From Geobacteraceae bacterium (GTDB taxonomy: Bacteria > Desulfobacterota > Desulfuromonadia > Geobacterales > Pseudopelobacteraceae): a stretch of DNA of 64,000 nucleotides. The stretch covers positions 62,001 through 126,000 of the forward strand of contig JADKKR010000009.1 in NCBI GenBank assembly GCA_016720395.1, in the 5' to 3' direction. The notes below the pieces were generated by a model. That model searched no databases and was not told where the DNA came from. It worked only from the letters and a program-made list of their open reading frames with translations. Numbering within the stretch: the first letter of the stretch is position 1; each line of letters starts with the position of its first letter. Made by a program: the position numbers and the translations under genes. Positions 53,004 through 61,744 of this stretch are shown piece after piece.

Positions 53004-53219
53004 GGGTATCTCCTTTAATATAGTCACATGTTCGGGATTAAACCCTATGTATCCGGATTAATCAAGAAAAATTATTTACTAGTAGAGCCGGCTTAACAAC
53101 TACTACTATGACTTCAGGCAATTTCTAGTACAGAGCAGGTTCTCCATAAAAACCGGTTGCCTGACGGCAGAATGACGTGTATCTAGATTCAGGTAATTAA
53201 CAGGAATAACAGGTGTGAC

Positions 53220-54560
53220 ATGCCAATTGTGCTGCAGTATCTGATACCGATCCTTTCACTTGTCTCTTTAGCGCTGCTGGTGATGCTGCTGTATCGCAGC
53301 TCCCGCCCCGCCGACAGTCCGGGACTAGAGTCTCGTATCGATTCCCTGGAACGTCTGCTTGAACGGCAGGAGCGGGTGCTGCGCGAAGAGCTTGCCCGAA
53401 ACCGAGAAGAGTCGCTGCAGTCAGCCCGGCAGGGGCGTGAAGAAAATGCCGTTGCTGTTTCGGCGTTCGGTGATGCACAGTTGAAGCGGATGAGCGAACT
53501 GGCCGGCCTGCAGAAGGACCAGCTGGACATCTTTGCGGGACAATTGAAGAGCCTGACCGCCAGTAATGAAGGACGCATGGACAAGCTGCGCGAAACGCTG
53601 GAGGAGCGCCTGCGACTGATTCAGGACGATACTGCACGAAAACTTGAACAGATGCGGGCAACCGTTGACGAGAAGCTGCATGATACCCTGGAAAAGCGAC
53701 TGGGAGAATCGTTCAAGCTGGTCAGTGAACGTCTGGAGCTGGTGCAGCGCGGCCTGGGCGAGATGCAGACACTGGCCAGCGGTGTCGGTGATCTGAAGAA
53801 GGTGCTGACCAACGTTAAGACCCGCGGCACCTTCGGCGAGATCCAGCTCTCAAGCCTGTTGGAACAGGTCCTGTCTCCCGGGCAGTACGATTCCAACGTG
53901 GAAACCAGAAAGGGGAGCGGCCAGCGTGTCGAGTTCGCCCTCAAGCTGCCGGGAAGAGATGGTACAACCGACGGCATGGTCTGGCTTCCTCTGGATGCCA
54001 AGTTTCCCCAGGAGGATTACCTGAGGCTGGTAGAGGCCCAGGAGGCCGGAGATGTTGCTGCTGCGGCAGAGGCGGCCAGGTTGCTGGACAGGGCTGTTAG
54101 ACTGATGGCGGCCACCATTCGTGACAAGTACCTGGACCCTCCCCACACGACCGATTTCGGCGTCATGTTCCTGCCTACCGAAGGTCTGTTTGCCGAGGTT
54201 CTGCGGCGACCCGGCCTGTTCGATGCGCTGCAGCGTGACTACAAGGTGATGATCGCCGGGCCGACCACCCTGGCTGCCATGCTGAACAGCCTGCAGATGG
54301 GTTTCCGGACCCTGGCCATCGAGAAGCGCTCGGCCGAGGTCTGGAACCTGCTGGGTGCCGTGCGCACGGAATTTTCCAAATTCGGCCAGGTGCTGGAAAA
54401 GACGAGCAAGAAGCTGCAGGAGGCTGGAAACCATATCGATCAGGCCGCTGTCCGCAGCCGCTCCATCGAGAAGAAACTCAAGGGTGTCCAGGAGATGCCC
54501 GGCGGCGAGGCTGCTGCTTTGCTTGAATCAGAACCCTGGGGCGAGGGGGATGATGCCTGA
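53220..54560 (+). CDS. rmuC: DNA recombination protein RmuC homologue
   Basis: 446 residues. An N-terminal membrane helix (VLQYLIPILSLVSLALLVMLL), a long coiled coil (about 35-170), then the RmuC nuclease-like domain with TRGTFGEIQLSSLLEQVLSPGQYD, LPLDAKFPQEDYLRL, PPHTTDFGVMFLPTEGLFAEVL and AGPTTLAAMLNSLQMGFRTLAIE. RmuC limits DNA rearrangement in E. coli by an unresolved mechanism. The stop overlaps murJ (TGATG), so they are co-translated. Confidence 0.94.
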   Translation: MPIVLQYLIPILSLVSLALLVMLLYRSSRPADSPGLESRIDSLERLLERQERVLREELARNREESLQSARQGREENAVAVSAFGDAQLKRMSELAGLQKDQLDIFAGQLKSLTASNEGRMDKLRETLEERLRLIQDDTARKLEQMRATVDEKLHDTLEKRLGESFKLVSERLELVQRGLGEMQTLASGVGDLKKVLTNVKTRGTFGEIQLSSLLEQVLSPGQYDSNVETRKGSGQRVEFALKLPGRDGTTDGMVWLPLDAKFPQEDYLRLVEAQEAGDVAAAAEAARLLDRAVRLMAATIRDKYLDPPHTTDFGVMFLPTEGLFAEVLRRPGLFDALQRDYKVMIAGPTTLAAMLNSLQMGFRTLAIEKRSAEVWNLLGAVRTEFSKFGQVLEKTSKKLQEAGNHIDQAAVRSRSIEKKLKGVQEMPGGEAAALLESEPWGEGDDA

Positions 54561-56134
54561 TGTCTGAAAAGCGCAACATAGCCCGCGCCGCCGGGATTCT
54601 GGGGAGCGCTACCATGCTCTCCCGCATCATGGGCATGGTCCGGGACATGGTCGTATCGCGGCTGTTCGGAGCCGGATTGGCCACCGATGCCTTTTTTGCG
54701 GCTTTTCAGATTCCAAACATGCTGAGGCGTTTCTTTGCCGAAGGTGCCCTGACCTCGGCTTTTGTGCCGACGTTTTCTGCAGCACTCAGACAGCGCGGGG
54801 AAGAGGATGCCCGGGAACTGGCCAATATCTGTTTCACCTTGCTGACGATCATCATGGCGGCCATTACACTGGCCGGCATACTCTTCTCACCCTGGATCGT
54901 CGCGGTGATGTTTCCCGGGTTCAAGGCCGTCCCCGGCAAGTTCGAGCTGACGGTCCTGCTCAACCGGCTGATGTTCCCCTACATCTTCTTTATCAGTCTG
55001 GTTGCATTATGCATGGGCATTCTCAATACCCTGCGCCATTTTTTTACACCGGCCATTTCCACCGTCTTTCTGAATGTCTCCATGATATGTGGAGCGCTTC
55101 TCCTTCGCGGTTTCTTCGAGATTCCCGTTACTGCACTGGCCGTCGGTGTACTACTTGGCGGATTCATTCAGTTGGCCATGCAGCTTCCGGTGTTGTGGAA
55201 AAAGGGATTTCCGTTCCGGCTCAATTTCGATTTCAGGAACCAAGAGGTTCGACACATTGCCGTGCTGATGCTGCCAGCCACCTTCGGCGTAGGTGTCTAT
55301 TACCTGAACATCACGGTCAGCGCAATTCTGGCTTCACTGCTTCCACAGGGCAGTGTTTCCTATCTGTATTATGCCCAGCGGCTGTTTGAGTTTCCCCAGG
55401 GTATTTTTACCGTTTCAGTGGCCCAGGCGGTACTGCCTTCCATGAGCAGGCAGGCTGCTGAAGGAGATATGGCCGGTATGAAGGAATCCCTGGCCTTCGG
55501 CATGCGCCTGACCCTGTTCGTGACGGTGCCAGCCATGGCCGGCCTGCTGGTCTGTTCTACCCCCATTTTCAGCCTCCTGTTTATGGGTGGAGAGTTTGAT
55601 TACGCCAAGGCGGTCAACTCCGCCCAGGCACTGCTCTACTATTCCCTTGGTCTTTCCTTCGTGGCAATGACACGCGTACTGGCGCCTGCCTTCTATGCCC
55701 TCAAGGACACTCGAACCCCCGTCTGGACGGCATTTGTAGCCTTCCTCCTCAATGTAGTTTTCAGTCTTGTGCTGATGAAGCCGCTTCTGCACGGCGGACT
55801 GGCCCTGGCGACGACTCTTTCGGCTCTGGCAAACATGCTGTTATTGCTCTGGTTTCTGCGGCGCAAGATCGGCTCTTTTGGCGGCAGGAGAATTATCTCC
55901 TGCGGGGTAAAATCCCTGCTTGCCTCGATTCCGATGACTGTGACGGTTTATTATGCATGTCACTGGATCGACTGGTCTCTTTCCGGGCAGAAACTGATCA
56001 AGTTGTCTGTGCTGGGAGGTGCAATCGGTTTAGGTGTTTTGGTGTATACCGCCTTCTCCCGTCTGTTGCGTTCGGAAGAGGCGGTGGAGTTGCTTTCGAT
56101 TCTCAGGAGGAAGTTGGGGCGCAACGGGGCTTAG
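54560..56134 (+). CDS. murJ: Lipid II flippase MurJ
   Basis: MOP-superfamily flippase that moves lipid II to the outer face of the inner membrane for peptidoglycan synthesis. 524 residues with about fourteen membrane segments. N-terminal ARAAGILGSATMLSRIMGMVRDMVVSRLFG, FFAAFQIPNMLRRFFAEGALTSAFVPTF, and the conserved QRLFEFPQGIFTVSVAQAVLPSMS are all typical. Coupled to rmuC; followed by the AT-rich DnaA-box region. Confidence 0.96.
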   Translation: MSEKRNIARAAGILGSATMLSRIMGMVRDMVVSRLFGAGLATDAFFAAFQIPNMLRRFFAEGALTSAFVPTFSAALRQRGEEDARELANICFTLLTIIMAAITLAGILFSPWIVAVMFPGFKAVPGKFELTVLLNRLMFPYIFFISLVALCMGILNTLRHFFTPAISTVFLNVSMICGALLLRGFFEIPVTALAVGVLLGGFIQLAMQLPVLWKKGFPFRLNFDFRNQEVRHIAVLMLPATFGVGVYYLNITVSAILASLLPQGSVSYLYYAQRLFEFPQGIFTVSVAQAVLPSMSRQAAEGDMAGMKESLAFGMRLTLFVTVPAMAGLLVCSTPIFSLLFMGGEFDYAKAVNSAQALLYYSLGLSFVAMTRVLAPAFYALKDTRTPVWTAFVAFLLNVVFSLVLMKPLLHGGLALATTLSALANMLLLLWFLRRKIGSFGGRRIISCGVKSLLASIPMTVTVYYACHWIDWSLSGQKLIKLSVLGGAIGLGVLVYTAFSRLLRSEEAVELLSILRRKLGRNGA

Positions 56135-56487
56135 CATGAATTATACCTCATTAACTGGCCGCTGATTATAGCTTGTTCAGATGGAACATGTTGAATTTAA
56201 AGGGGAGCTTGCCCGTTAAAAATTGTTGGTTATTAACAGGTGTAATTGGCATGAAAACAATTTTGATAGAACTGAATTTACATTAAAACCCTAACTACCC
56301 ATTAACGCTGAAAAATTGTGTAACATACTGTTAAATAAGTAATAAATTAATGTATAAAAAAAAGGCAAAGTGTATAAATCTCTTGTAAAAATATCACTTT
56401 TGAATTTCATCAACACCATTATCCACAAGTTATCCACATTTTATGTGGATAAGCCGTAACACTCCTGTAAAACATGTAACATTTCTG
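56135..56487. other. AT-rich intergenic region with DnaA boxes
   Basis: 353 bases, strikingly AT-rich between about 56250 and 56410, with a run of A and TAATAAATTAATGTAT-like sequence. TGTAAC/CGTAAC-type motifs recur on both sides. No gene. The DnaA boxes are entered separately. Confidence 0.7.
56419..56452. promoter_or_regulatory. Cluster of three perfect DnaA boxes
   Basis: TTATCCACA at 56419-56427 and 56430-56438 (same strand, 11 bases apart) and its complement TGTGGATAA at 56444-56452. All three are the E. coli consensus with no mismatch, next to AT-rich DNA. Could be a replication origin element, a DnaA-titrating site or a DnaA-regulated promoter. Confidence 0.8.
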
Positions 56488-57291
56488 TCACTTGACTCCG
56501 CTGCGACCCCGCTCCTCCCTTTTCGCCTCCTCCCACAGGCGGTCCATTTCAGCCAGCGGTGTGACGTTCATCTGCAGTCCCTGGCTGTGCAGGGTTTCCT
56601 CAACATACTGAAAACGAGTTTGAAAACGGGCGATGGTCTTGCGCAGGGCCTCTTCAGGATTGATTGAGAGGAAACGTCCCAGGTTGACAATGGCAAACAG
56701 CAGATCGCCCAGTTCGGCCTCCATTTCTTCATTGTCGCCTGCGCTCATGGCTTCCTCGAACTCATGCAATTCTTCCAAGACCTTGGCCATGACCTGATCA
56801 ACATGTTCCCAATCGAAACCGACACGGGCGGCCTTTTCGGTTATTTTCTGAGCTTTGAGCAATGCCGGAAGGTGAGGAGGGACACCTGAAAGTGCGGAAA
56901 GGCGTTCCTTTACCTTTTCCGCCTTTTTGATCTGTTCCCAGTTTTCTATCTGGGCCGCGCTGTCGGCAATCTGCAGATCACCGAATACATGCGGGTGGCG
57001 TCGGATGAGTTTCTCACACAGGGTCGTAATGATGTCGGACATGGTGAAGGTGCCGGCTTCTTCTGCAATGGCGGCATGAAAGACCGGCTGGAGAAGAAGG
57101 TCGCCCAGTTCTTCTTTGATGTGTTCGGGAGATTTGGCTTCGATGGCCTCGATAACCTCGTAGGTCTCCTCTAGAAGATAGCGTGTCAGGCTTTCGTGAG
57201 TCTGCTCGGCGTCCCACGGGCAGCCGCCGGGTCCCCGCAAACGCTTCATTATGGCAATCAATTCTTCAAACAATACCTGCTCGGATTTCAT
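56488..57291 (-). CDS. mazG: Nucleoside triphosphate pyrophosphohydrolase MazG
   Basis: All-alpha NTP pyrophosphatase that removes aberrant or excess NTPs. 267 residues with two MazG modules, as in E. coli (about 263). The N-terminal module has GPGGCPWDAEQTHESLTRYLLEETYEV with the EExxE metal site and EELGDLLLQPVFHA; the second has VLEELHEFEEAMS and EAELGDLLFAIVNLGRFL. Its stop lies just beyond the DnaA-box region and its start faces the carbonic anhydrase gene. Confidence 0.95.
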   Translation of the reverse strand: MKSEQVLFEELIAIMKRLRGPGGCPWDAEQTHESLTRYLLEETYEVIEAIEAKSPEHIKEELGDLLLQPVFHAAIAEEAGTFTMSDIITTLCEKLIRRHPHVFGDLQIADSAAQIENWEQIKKAEKVKERLSALSGVPPHLPALLKAQKITEKAARVGFDWEHVDQVMAKVLEELHEFEEAMSAGDNEEMEAELGDLLFAIVNLGRFLSINPEEALRKTIARFQTRFQYVEETLHSQGLQMNVTPLAEMDRLWEEAKREERGRSGVK

Positions 57292-57340
57292 GTGCGGTCC
57301 TTTGATTCATATTTTAATGCAAAAGGGGGGCATAAATATC

Positions 57341-57369
57341 TTGACAGTATCCACAGGATAATTACATTA
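57341..57369 (+). promoter_or_regulatory. Candidate promoter of the carbonic anhydrase gene
   Basis: TTGACA at 57341-57346 and TACATT at 57363-57368, spacer 16. The spacer contains tatccacaggata, a partial DnaA-box-like palindrome. Confidence 0.45.
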
Positions 57370-57395
57370 GCACAAATATTTTTTTGGGGGGACGA

Positions 57396-58124
57396 ATGAA
57401 CAACAAAAACATGTTCAAAAGATGTGCAGCAGTTCTCGGAATTGTTGTCCTGGCTGCGGGTATGGCTTTTGCCACTTCCGCCGGTGCACCGGCAGTGTCG
57501 CCGGATGATGCGTTGCAGAAACTGATGGACGGCAATCAGCGCTATGTGGAAAACCAGATGACCGGTACCAAGTTGTGCGACCTGACAACCCGCACCAGTC
57601 TGTCCAAATCGCAAAAGCCCTATGCGATTATCCTGACCTGCTCAGACTCACGCGTCCCGCCCGAGATAATTTTTGATAAGGGTTTGGGAGAAATCTTCGT
57701 TATTCGTGTTGCCGGCAACATTCCTGACCCGGTCGTCCTCGGCAGTATCGAGTATGCTGCAGAACATCTGGGCAGCCCGCTGGTGATGGTGCTGGGGCAT
57801 GAGCGCTGCGGCGCTGTAAAAGCCACCGTCGAAGCCAAGGGCAAGAGCAGTGGCAGCAAGAACATCGATGCGATCGTAAAGGTTGTAGCCCCGGCGGTGA
57901 AGGCAGCTGCCAAGGATTGTCAGGCCTGCAGGGATGATAAAAAATGTGCCGATACAAAGAAGGATGAATTTGTGGAGTGCGTAGTTGATGCCAACGCCAA
58001 GATCGTGGCTGCAAGCCTGACAAAGAATTCCAAGATACTCAACCACCTGCTCCATGAGAAAAAAATCAAGATCGTCTCTGCCAAGTATGACCTTGACGAT
58101 GGCAAGGTGACCTTATTTAAGTGA
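57396..58124 (+). CDS. Periplasmic beta-class carbonic anhydrase
   Basis: 242 residues from the ATG behind GGGGGG; an upstream TTG is in frame but overlaps that site. A signal peptide (MFKRCAAVLGIVVLAAGMAFA) precedes a beta-carbonic anhydrase domain: ILTCSDSRVPPEIIFD (Cys, Asp-Arg pair), FVIRVAGNI, and VLGHERCGAVKA (His and Cys) supply the zinc ligands. An insertion around CQACRDDKKCADTKK adds four cysteines not found in the basic fold. It interconverts CO2 and bicarbonate in the periplasm. Confidence 0.92.
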   Translation: MNNKNMFKRCAAVLGIVVLAAGMAFATSAGAPAVSPDDALQKLMDGNQRYVENQMTGTKLCDLTTRTSLSKSQKPYAIILTCSDSRVPPEIIFDKGLGEIFVIRVAGNIPDPVVLGSIEYAAEHLGSPLVMVLGHERCGAVKATVEAKGKSSGSKNIDAIVKVVAPAVKAAAKDCQACRDDKKCADTKKDEFVECVVDANAKIVAASLTKNSKILNHLLHEKKIKIVSAKYDLDDGKVTLFK

Positions 58125-58558
58125 AACGATTTGTGTTTCCAGAGATAATTCATCAGAAACCGCCAGCGCCTTGACGCTGGCGGTTTCTTTTTTGCTCGTC
58201 TTTTCAAATATTTTCAGTGAGCTGTTAAATCGCCCGGCTTGAGTTTTAAGAGCGTTGGTGCTTTCGGATATGTAGCTCTTTTCCTTGGGGTCAATATCTT
58301 TTTTGAAGACCCCCTTCATCCTGTTCCAGTATTCATCAGTCCCGCTTACATAGGTATTCATACTTTTCAGGAAGGAGTGGGCACCCGAGGAGAGGTCTGC
58401 GGCAGTTGCCAGTTTCTCAACTGTACTTCGTTCATTTCTTTGAGCAGTTTCTTATCGGCAACACGGTCATTGGGAAAGCGTCCTTTTCTCGCTTGAATAG
58501 ATATCTTTTTTGTATAGCGTTGCTCAAGGTTAATGCAATGCCTTTTTACCGGATAATT
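58113..58558 (-). pseudogene. Frameshifted gene of unknown function
   Basis: The upstream frame (58558 to 58377) encodes NLEQRYTKKISIQARKGR and FPNDRVADKKLLKEMNEVQ. The downstream frame (58451 to 58113) encodes STVEKLATAADLSSGAHSFL, then MNTYVSGTDEYWNRMKGVFK and a helical end. Both halves look like coding sequence and join naturally if one base is added or lost near 58410-58425. No ATG heads the first half. The 81-codon ORF from the ATG at 58361 would be only the 3' part. Its 3' end overlaps the convergent carbonic anhydrase gene by 12 bases. Family not recognised. Confidence 0.6.
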
Positions 58559-58689
58559 TCAGAATCGGGCTGCCCGGATTTGTTGCATTTAACTCGTCTC
58601 TGTACTAGGATGCCGCATTCAGGCATGATGCCAAGGCAATTCCAATTCAATCCCGGTGGATACTTACTGACATGTTGCGTTCCGGAATA

Positions 58690-59991
58690 ATGCGACTGAC
58701 CCTGGTTCAGAAACTGATCGCCAGCTTTTTCCTGATCGGTTTTTTTCTTATCATTGCAGTGGTATATGCAATAATGGGTCTTGGCACCATGCATCGTATG
58801 GTGGGTGACATCGCGCGAAACGACCTTCCGGCAGCCACTGCTGCCTTGACCCTGCGGGATGCCATGCAGGCCCAGCAACGCGCCGTGGGAAGGCTTCAGA
58901 TCTTCAAACAATCAGAATTCAAGGAGCTGTATAACCGGCAGTCCGAAATATTCCAGCAGACCCTGCAGCAACTTCTGCAGCAATCGGGAGGAGCAGATCT
59001 TGGCGAGCTTTCACAATCGTTCACAGCGTATTCTACCCTTGTCGAGCGGATGCTTCGCGGAATCGTTGTAAGCGATGAGGTCTTGAAACGTGCAGCCGAG
59101 CGTGTCGAAAAGGCGATAGAAACAGTCCGCGCTGAACAAAAAAGAATCCTGGAAGACAAACTTGCCGCCGCCAGAGAGCGTGAGGCCAAGACCTCTGCCT
59201 GGGCTCTGAGCCTGGCTTTGAGTGGTGTGACCCTGGCCCTGTTGGTGGCGACCCTGTTGGTTTACTCCTTCTCCACCTCCATCAACAAGCTTCAGAAGGC
59301 TACTCACCGGATTGCAGCCGGTGATTTCGATCATGATCCGCATATTCCGCCTGGCGATGAAATCGGTTCGCTGTCCCGGGACTTCATGCAGATGGCTGTC
59401 CGTCTCAAGGAACTCGAACAGATCAGTCTTGATGCCAGCCCATTGACACGACTGCCGGGAAATATTGCCATAGAGCGTTCCATCAACAGGCGCCTTCGCG
59501 AAAAAACATCTTTCGCCATGTGTTATCTGGATCTGGATAACTTTAAGTCATATAATGACCGGTATGGGTATATAAAGGCGAGCGAGATTCTTAAGGAAAC
59601 CGGTGAAGTCATCTATGAGGCCGTAAAACGCCTGAATGACCCGGATGCCTTTGTCGGCCATATCGGTGGTGATGATTTCGTCGTCATCATTGATGCCCGA
59701 CTCGCTAAAGCGGCCTGCCAGGAAATCATTGCCTGTTTTGACGCCATGATCCCGGCCTATTATTCTGTAGAGGATCGAGCTGCAGGAGCCATTGAGGGTA
59801 TTGACCGCTACGGCGTTCCACGGATCTTTCCGCTGATTTCCATGTCCATTGCTGCGCTGACCTGTCAGCCGGGTTCCTATGCCACGGCAGCAGAGATAGC
59901 TACGGCTGCTGCGGAGGTAAAAGACCGTGTCAAGGAAGCATCCGGCAGTAATTATATCATTGTGCGGGAGGCAGGTGTCATTGAAGCATAA
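58690..59991 (+). CDS. Membrane GGDEF protein with four-helix sensor and HAMP domain
   Basis: 433 residues from Met at 58690 (an in-frame Met six codons earlier is possible). Two membrane helices (about 7-28 and 172-196) enclose a periplasmic four-helix-bundle sensor of the MCP type, followed by HAMP (SINKLQKATHRIAAGDFDHD) and a GGDEF domain with DLDNFKSYNDRYGY and the signature HIGGDDF. No RxxD inhibitory site lies upstream of the signature. Likely a diguanylate cyclase responding to a periplasmic signal. The 3' end overlaps the following lipoprotein gene. Confidence 0.87.
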   Translation: MRLTLVQKLIASFFLIGFFLIIAVVYAIMGLGTMHRMVGDIARNDLPAATAALTLRDAMQAQQRAVGRLQIFKQSEFKELYNRQSEIFQQTLQQLLQQSGGADLGELSQSFTAYSTLVERMLRGIVVSDEVLKRAAERVEKAIETVRAEQKRILEDKLAAAREREAKTSAWALSLALSGVTLALLVATLLVYSFSTSINKLQKATHRIAAGDFDHDPHIPPGDEIGSLSRDFMQMAVRLKELEQISLDASPLTRLPGNIAIERSINRRLREKTSFAMCYLDLDNFKSYNDRYGYIKASEILKETGEVIYEAVKRLNDPDAFVGHIGGDDFVVIIDARLAKAACQEIIACFDAMIPAYYSVEDRAAGAIEGIDRYGVPRIFPLISMSIAALTCQPGSYATAAEIATAAAEVKDRVKEASGSNYIIVREAGVIEA

Positions 59992-60541
59992 GTGGTTTTT
60001 TATCATAGTGCTGCTAGCCGTCGTGCCGTTCTGTTCCTTCGGTTGCAGCCAGACCGGGTGGAGGGCGTCTTCTCTGTCGGTGACCGGTGTTGCTGCCGCT
60101 CCTGCAGAAATCTCCGCTGTACGCGATCAGGAGCGGCGTTTTGCCGGTGCTCTGGTGTTTCTAAGAGTCGGTGAAGAGCAGGAGGCCCGCGATCTGTTGG
60201 AGCTGGTTATTGCGGGTCCTCCACGCAGCGGGATCACTGACGAGGCGCTGTTCCGTTTGTCGCTGTTGTATCTGCGGGATGATGGCGGTAAGGGGACTGT
60301 GCGGACCCTGGAACTTCTTGAGCAATTAATCGCAGAGTATCCCCGCAGTATCTGGGCCCATCAAGGGTCTCCGCTTGCCGCATACCTGACAGGCGTCAGG
60401 AACTTGCGGGACCGGCAGCGTGAAGTCAAGACCCTGAAAGAACTGAACCTTTCACTCAGTCGTGACAATCGTGAAATGCGCCAGAGTATTGAGCGGCTCA
60501 AGAGCCTGGATCTGGAACTGGAGAAAAAGATAAAACGGTAA
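59981..60541 (+). CDS. Lipoprotein with TPR-like helices and C-terminal coiled coil
   Basis: 186 residues from TTG (nine bases after GGGAGG); GTG two codons earlier also fits. The signal ends at the lipobox FGCSQ. The mature part has helical repeats (FAGALVFLRVGEEQEARDLL; FRLSLLYLRDDGG; LLEQLIAEYPRS) and then a coiled coil (LKELNLSLSRDNREMRQSIE). It overlaps the GGDEF gene, so it is probably part of the same signalling unit or co-expressed with it. Precise role unknown. Confidence 0.72.
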   Translation: MKHKWFFIIVLLAVVPFCSFGCSQTGWRASSLSVTGVAAAPAEISAVRDQERRFAGALVFLRVGEEQEARDLLELVIAGPPRSGITDEALFRLSLLYLRDDGGKGTVRTLELLEQLIAEYPRSIWAHQGSPLAAYLTGVRNLRDRQREVKTLKELNLSLSRDNREMRQSIERLKSLDLELEKKIKR

Positions 60542-60569
60542 ATGGTGAAGGATGTTGGGTAAAAGTATC

Positions 60570-60601
60570 GCAAAAGGCGCATCGATCGATGCGCCTTTTG
60601 C
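60570..60601. terminator. Bidirectional terminator, perfect 32-base palindrome
   Basis: gcaaaaggcgcatcga (60570-60585) is followed directly by its exact complement to 60601; the stem has A-rich and T-rich ends and serves the lipoprotein gene and convergent tgt. Confidence 0.88.
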
Positions 60602-60628
60602 TTAGATAATATTATATAACTAATCGAA

Positions 60629-61744
60629 TTACTTCTTTTTATCCCCCGGCAGATACTCCCCAAGAAAAGCACTTTTATATTCCATAAATCGATTATTGCC
60701 GATCGCTTCACGGATCTCTTCCATCATCTTCAGGTAGAAGTGCACATTGTGTATGGCCGACAGTACTGCCGATATGACCTCGTTGGCTGCAAACAGGTGG
60801 TGCAGGTAGGCACGGGTGAAGTTCTGGCAGGTATAGCAGATGCAACTGGGATCAATCGGGAAGAAGTCGCGCTTGTAGTTCTTGTTGGTCAGACGGATCT
60901 TGCCGCGCCGTGTGAACAAAGTGGCACTACGGGCGTAACGGGTGGGTATGACGCAGTCGAACATGTCGATGCCGCGTTCGACACTCTCAAGTATGTCTTC
61001 CGGCAGGCCGACACCCATCAGATAACGTGGCTTGTCCTCCGGCAGATGCGGTGCGGTCCAGCTGACGACCTTCTTGAGCAGTTCCAACCCCTCGCCGACA
61101 CTGACGCCGCCGATGGCATAGCCGGGCAGATCGAGTTTGCGCATCTCCCGGGCGCACATGGCACGCAGGTCCTCGTAGACGCTTCCCTGAACGATACCGA
61201 ACAGGGCCTGGTCAGTGCCGCTCATGGCGTCCTGACATTGCTTCAGCCAGTGGATGGTCTTTTTCGTGGACTTCTCTGCATAATCACGGTCGCAAGGGTA
61301 GGGGATGCATTCGTCAAAGGCCATAATGATGTCGGCACCCAGGTCCTGCTGGATGCGGGTCGCCGAGGCGGGATCAAGGTAGATCTCATCTCCGGTGATC
61401 TCGTGCTTGAAAAAAACACCGTCTTCGGTGATGCGCTTGTTGGGAAGCGAAAAGACCTGGAACCCGCCCGAGTCGGTCAGAATGGGACCGTTCCAGGCCA
61501 TGAACTTGTGCAGTCCTCCCGCTTTTTTCACCAGACCTTCGCCCGGCTGCAGATGAAGATGGTAGGTGTTGCTGAGAATGATCTGGGCACCGGTTTCAGT
61601 TATCTGTGCCGGCGTGAGGGGCTTCATAGCCCCGTGGGTGGCCACCGGCATAAAAATCGGCGTCTGGATGTCGCCATGTGCGGTGCTGACGATACCAAGG
61701 CGTGCGGCACAATGCGGGTCTTTTTTTATCAGGGTGAATTTCAT
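60629..61744 (-). CDS. tgt: tRNA-guanine transglycosylase
   Basis: Exchanges guanine 34 for preQ1 in tRNAs with GUN anticodons, a step of queuosine formation. 371 residues, the usual size. TPIFMPVATHGAMKPL, ILTDSGGFQVFSL, the nucleophilic Asp in GIDMFDCVIPTRYARS, and the zinc site CICYTCQNFTRAYLHHLF are intact. GGGAG precedes the ATG. The C-terminus ends PGDKKK close to the shared terminator. Confidence 0.97.
   Translation of the reverse strand: MKFTLIKKDPHCAARLGIVSTAHGDIQTPIFMPVATHGAMKPLTPAQITETGAQIILSNTYHLHLQPGEGLVKKAGGLHKFMAWNGPILTDSGGFQVFSLPNKRITEDGVFFKHEITGDEIYLDPASATRIQQDLGADIIMAFDECIPYPCDRDYAEKSTKKTIHWLKQCQDAMSGTDQALFGIVQGSVYEDLRAMCAREMRKLDLPGYAIGGVSVGEGLELLKKVVSWTAPHLPEDKPRYLMGVGLPEDILESVERGIDMFDCVIPTRYARSATLFTRRGKIRLTNKNYKRDFFPIDPSCICYTCQNFTRAYLHHLFAANEVISAVLSAIHNVHFYLKMMEEIREAIGNNRFMEYKSAFLGEYLPGDKKK

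Noticed and set aside
56135..56487. Calling this region oriC outright
   Set aside because: dnaA, dnaN and gyrB are not in the window and flanking genes mostly point toward the site. I therefore report a DnaA-box cluster only.
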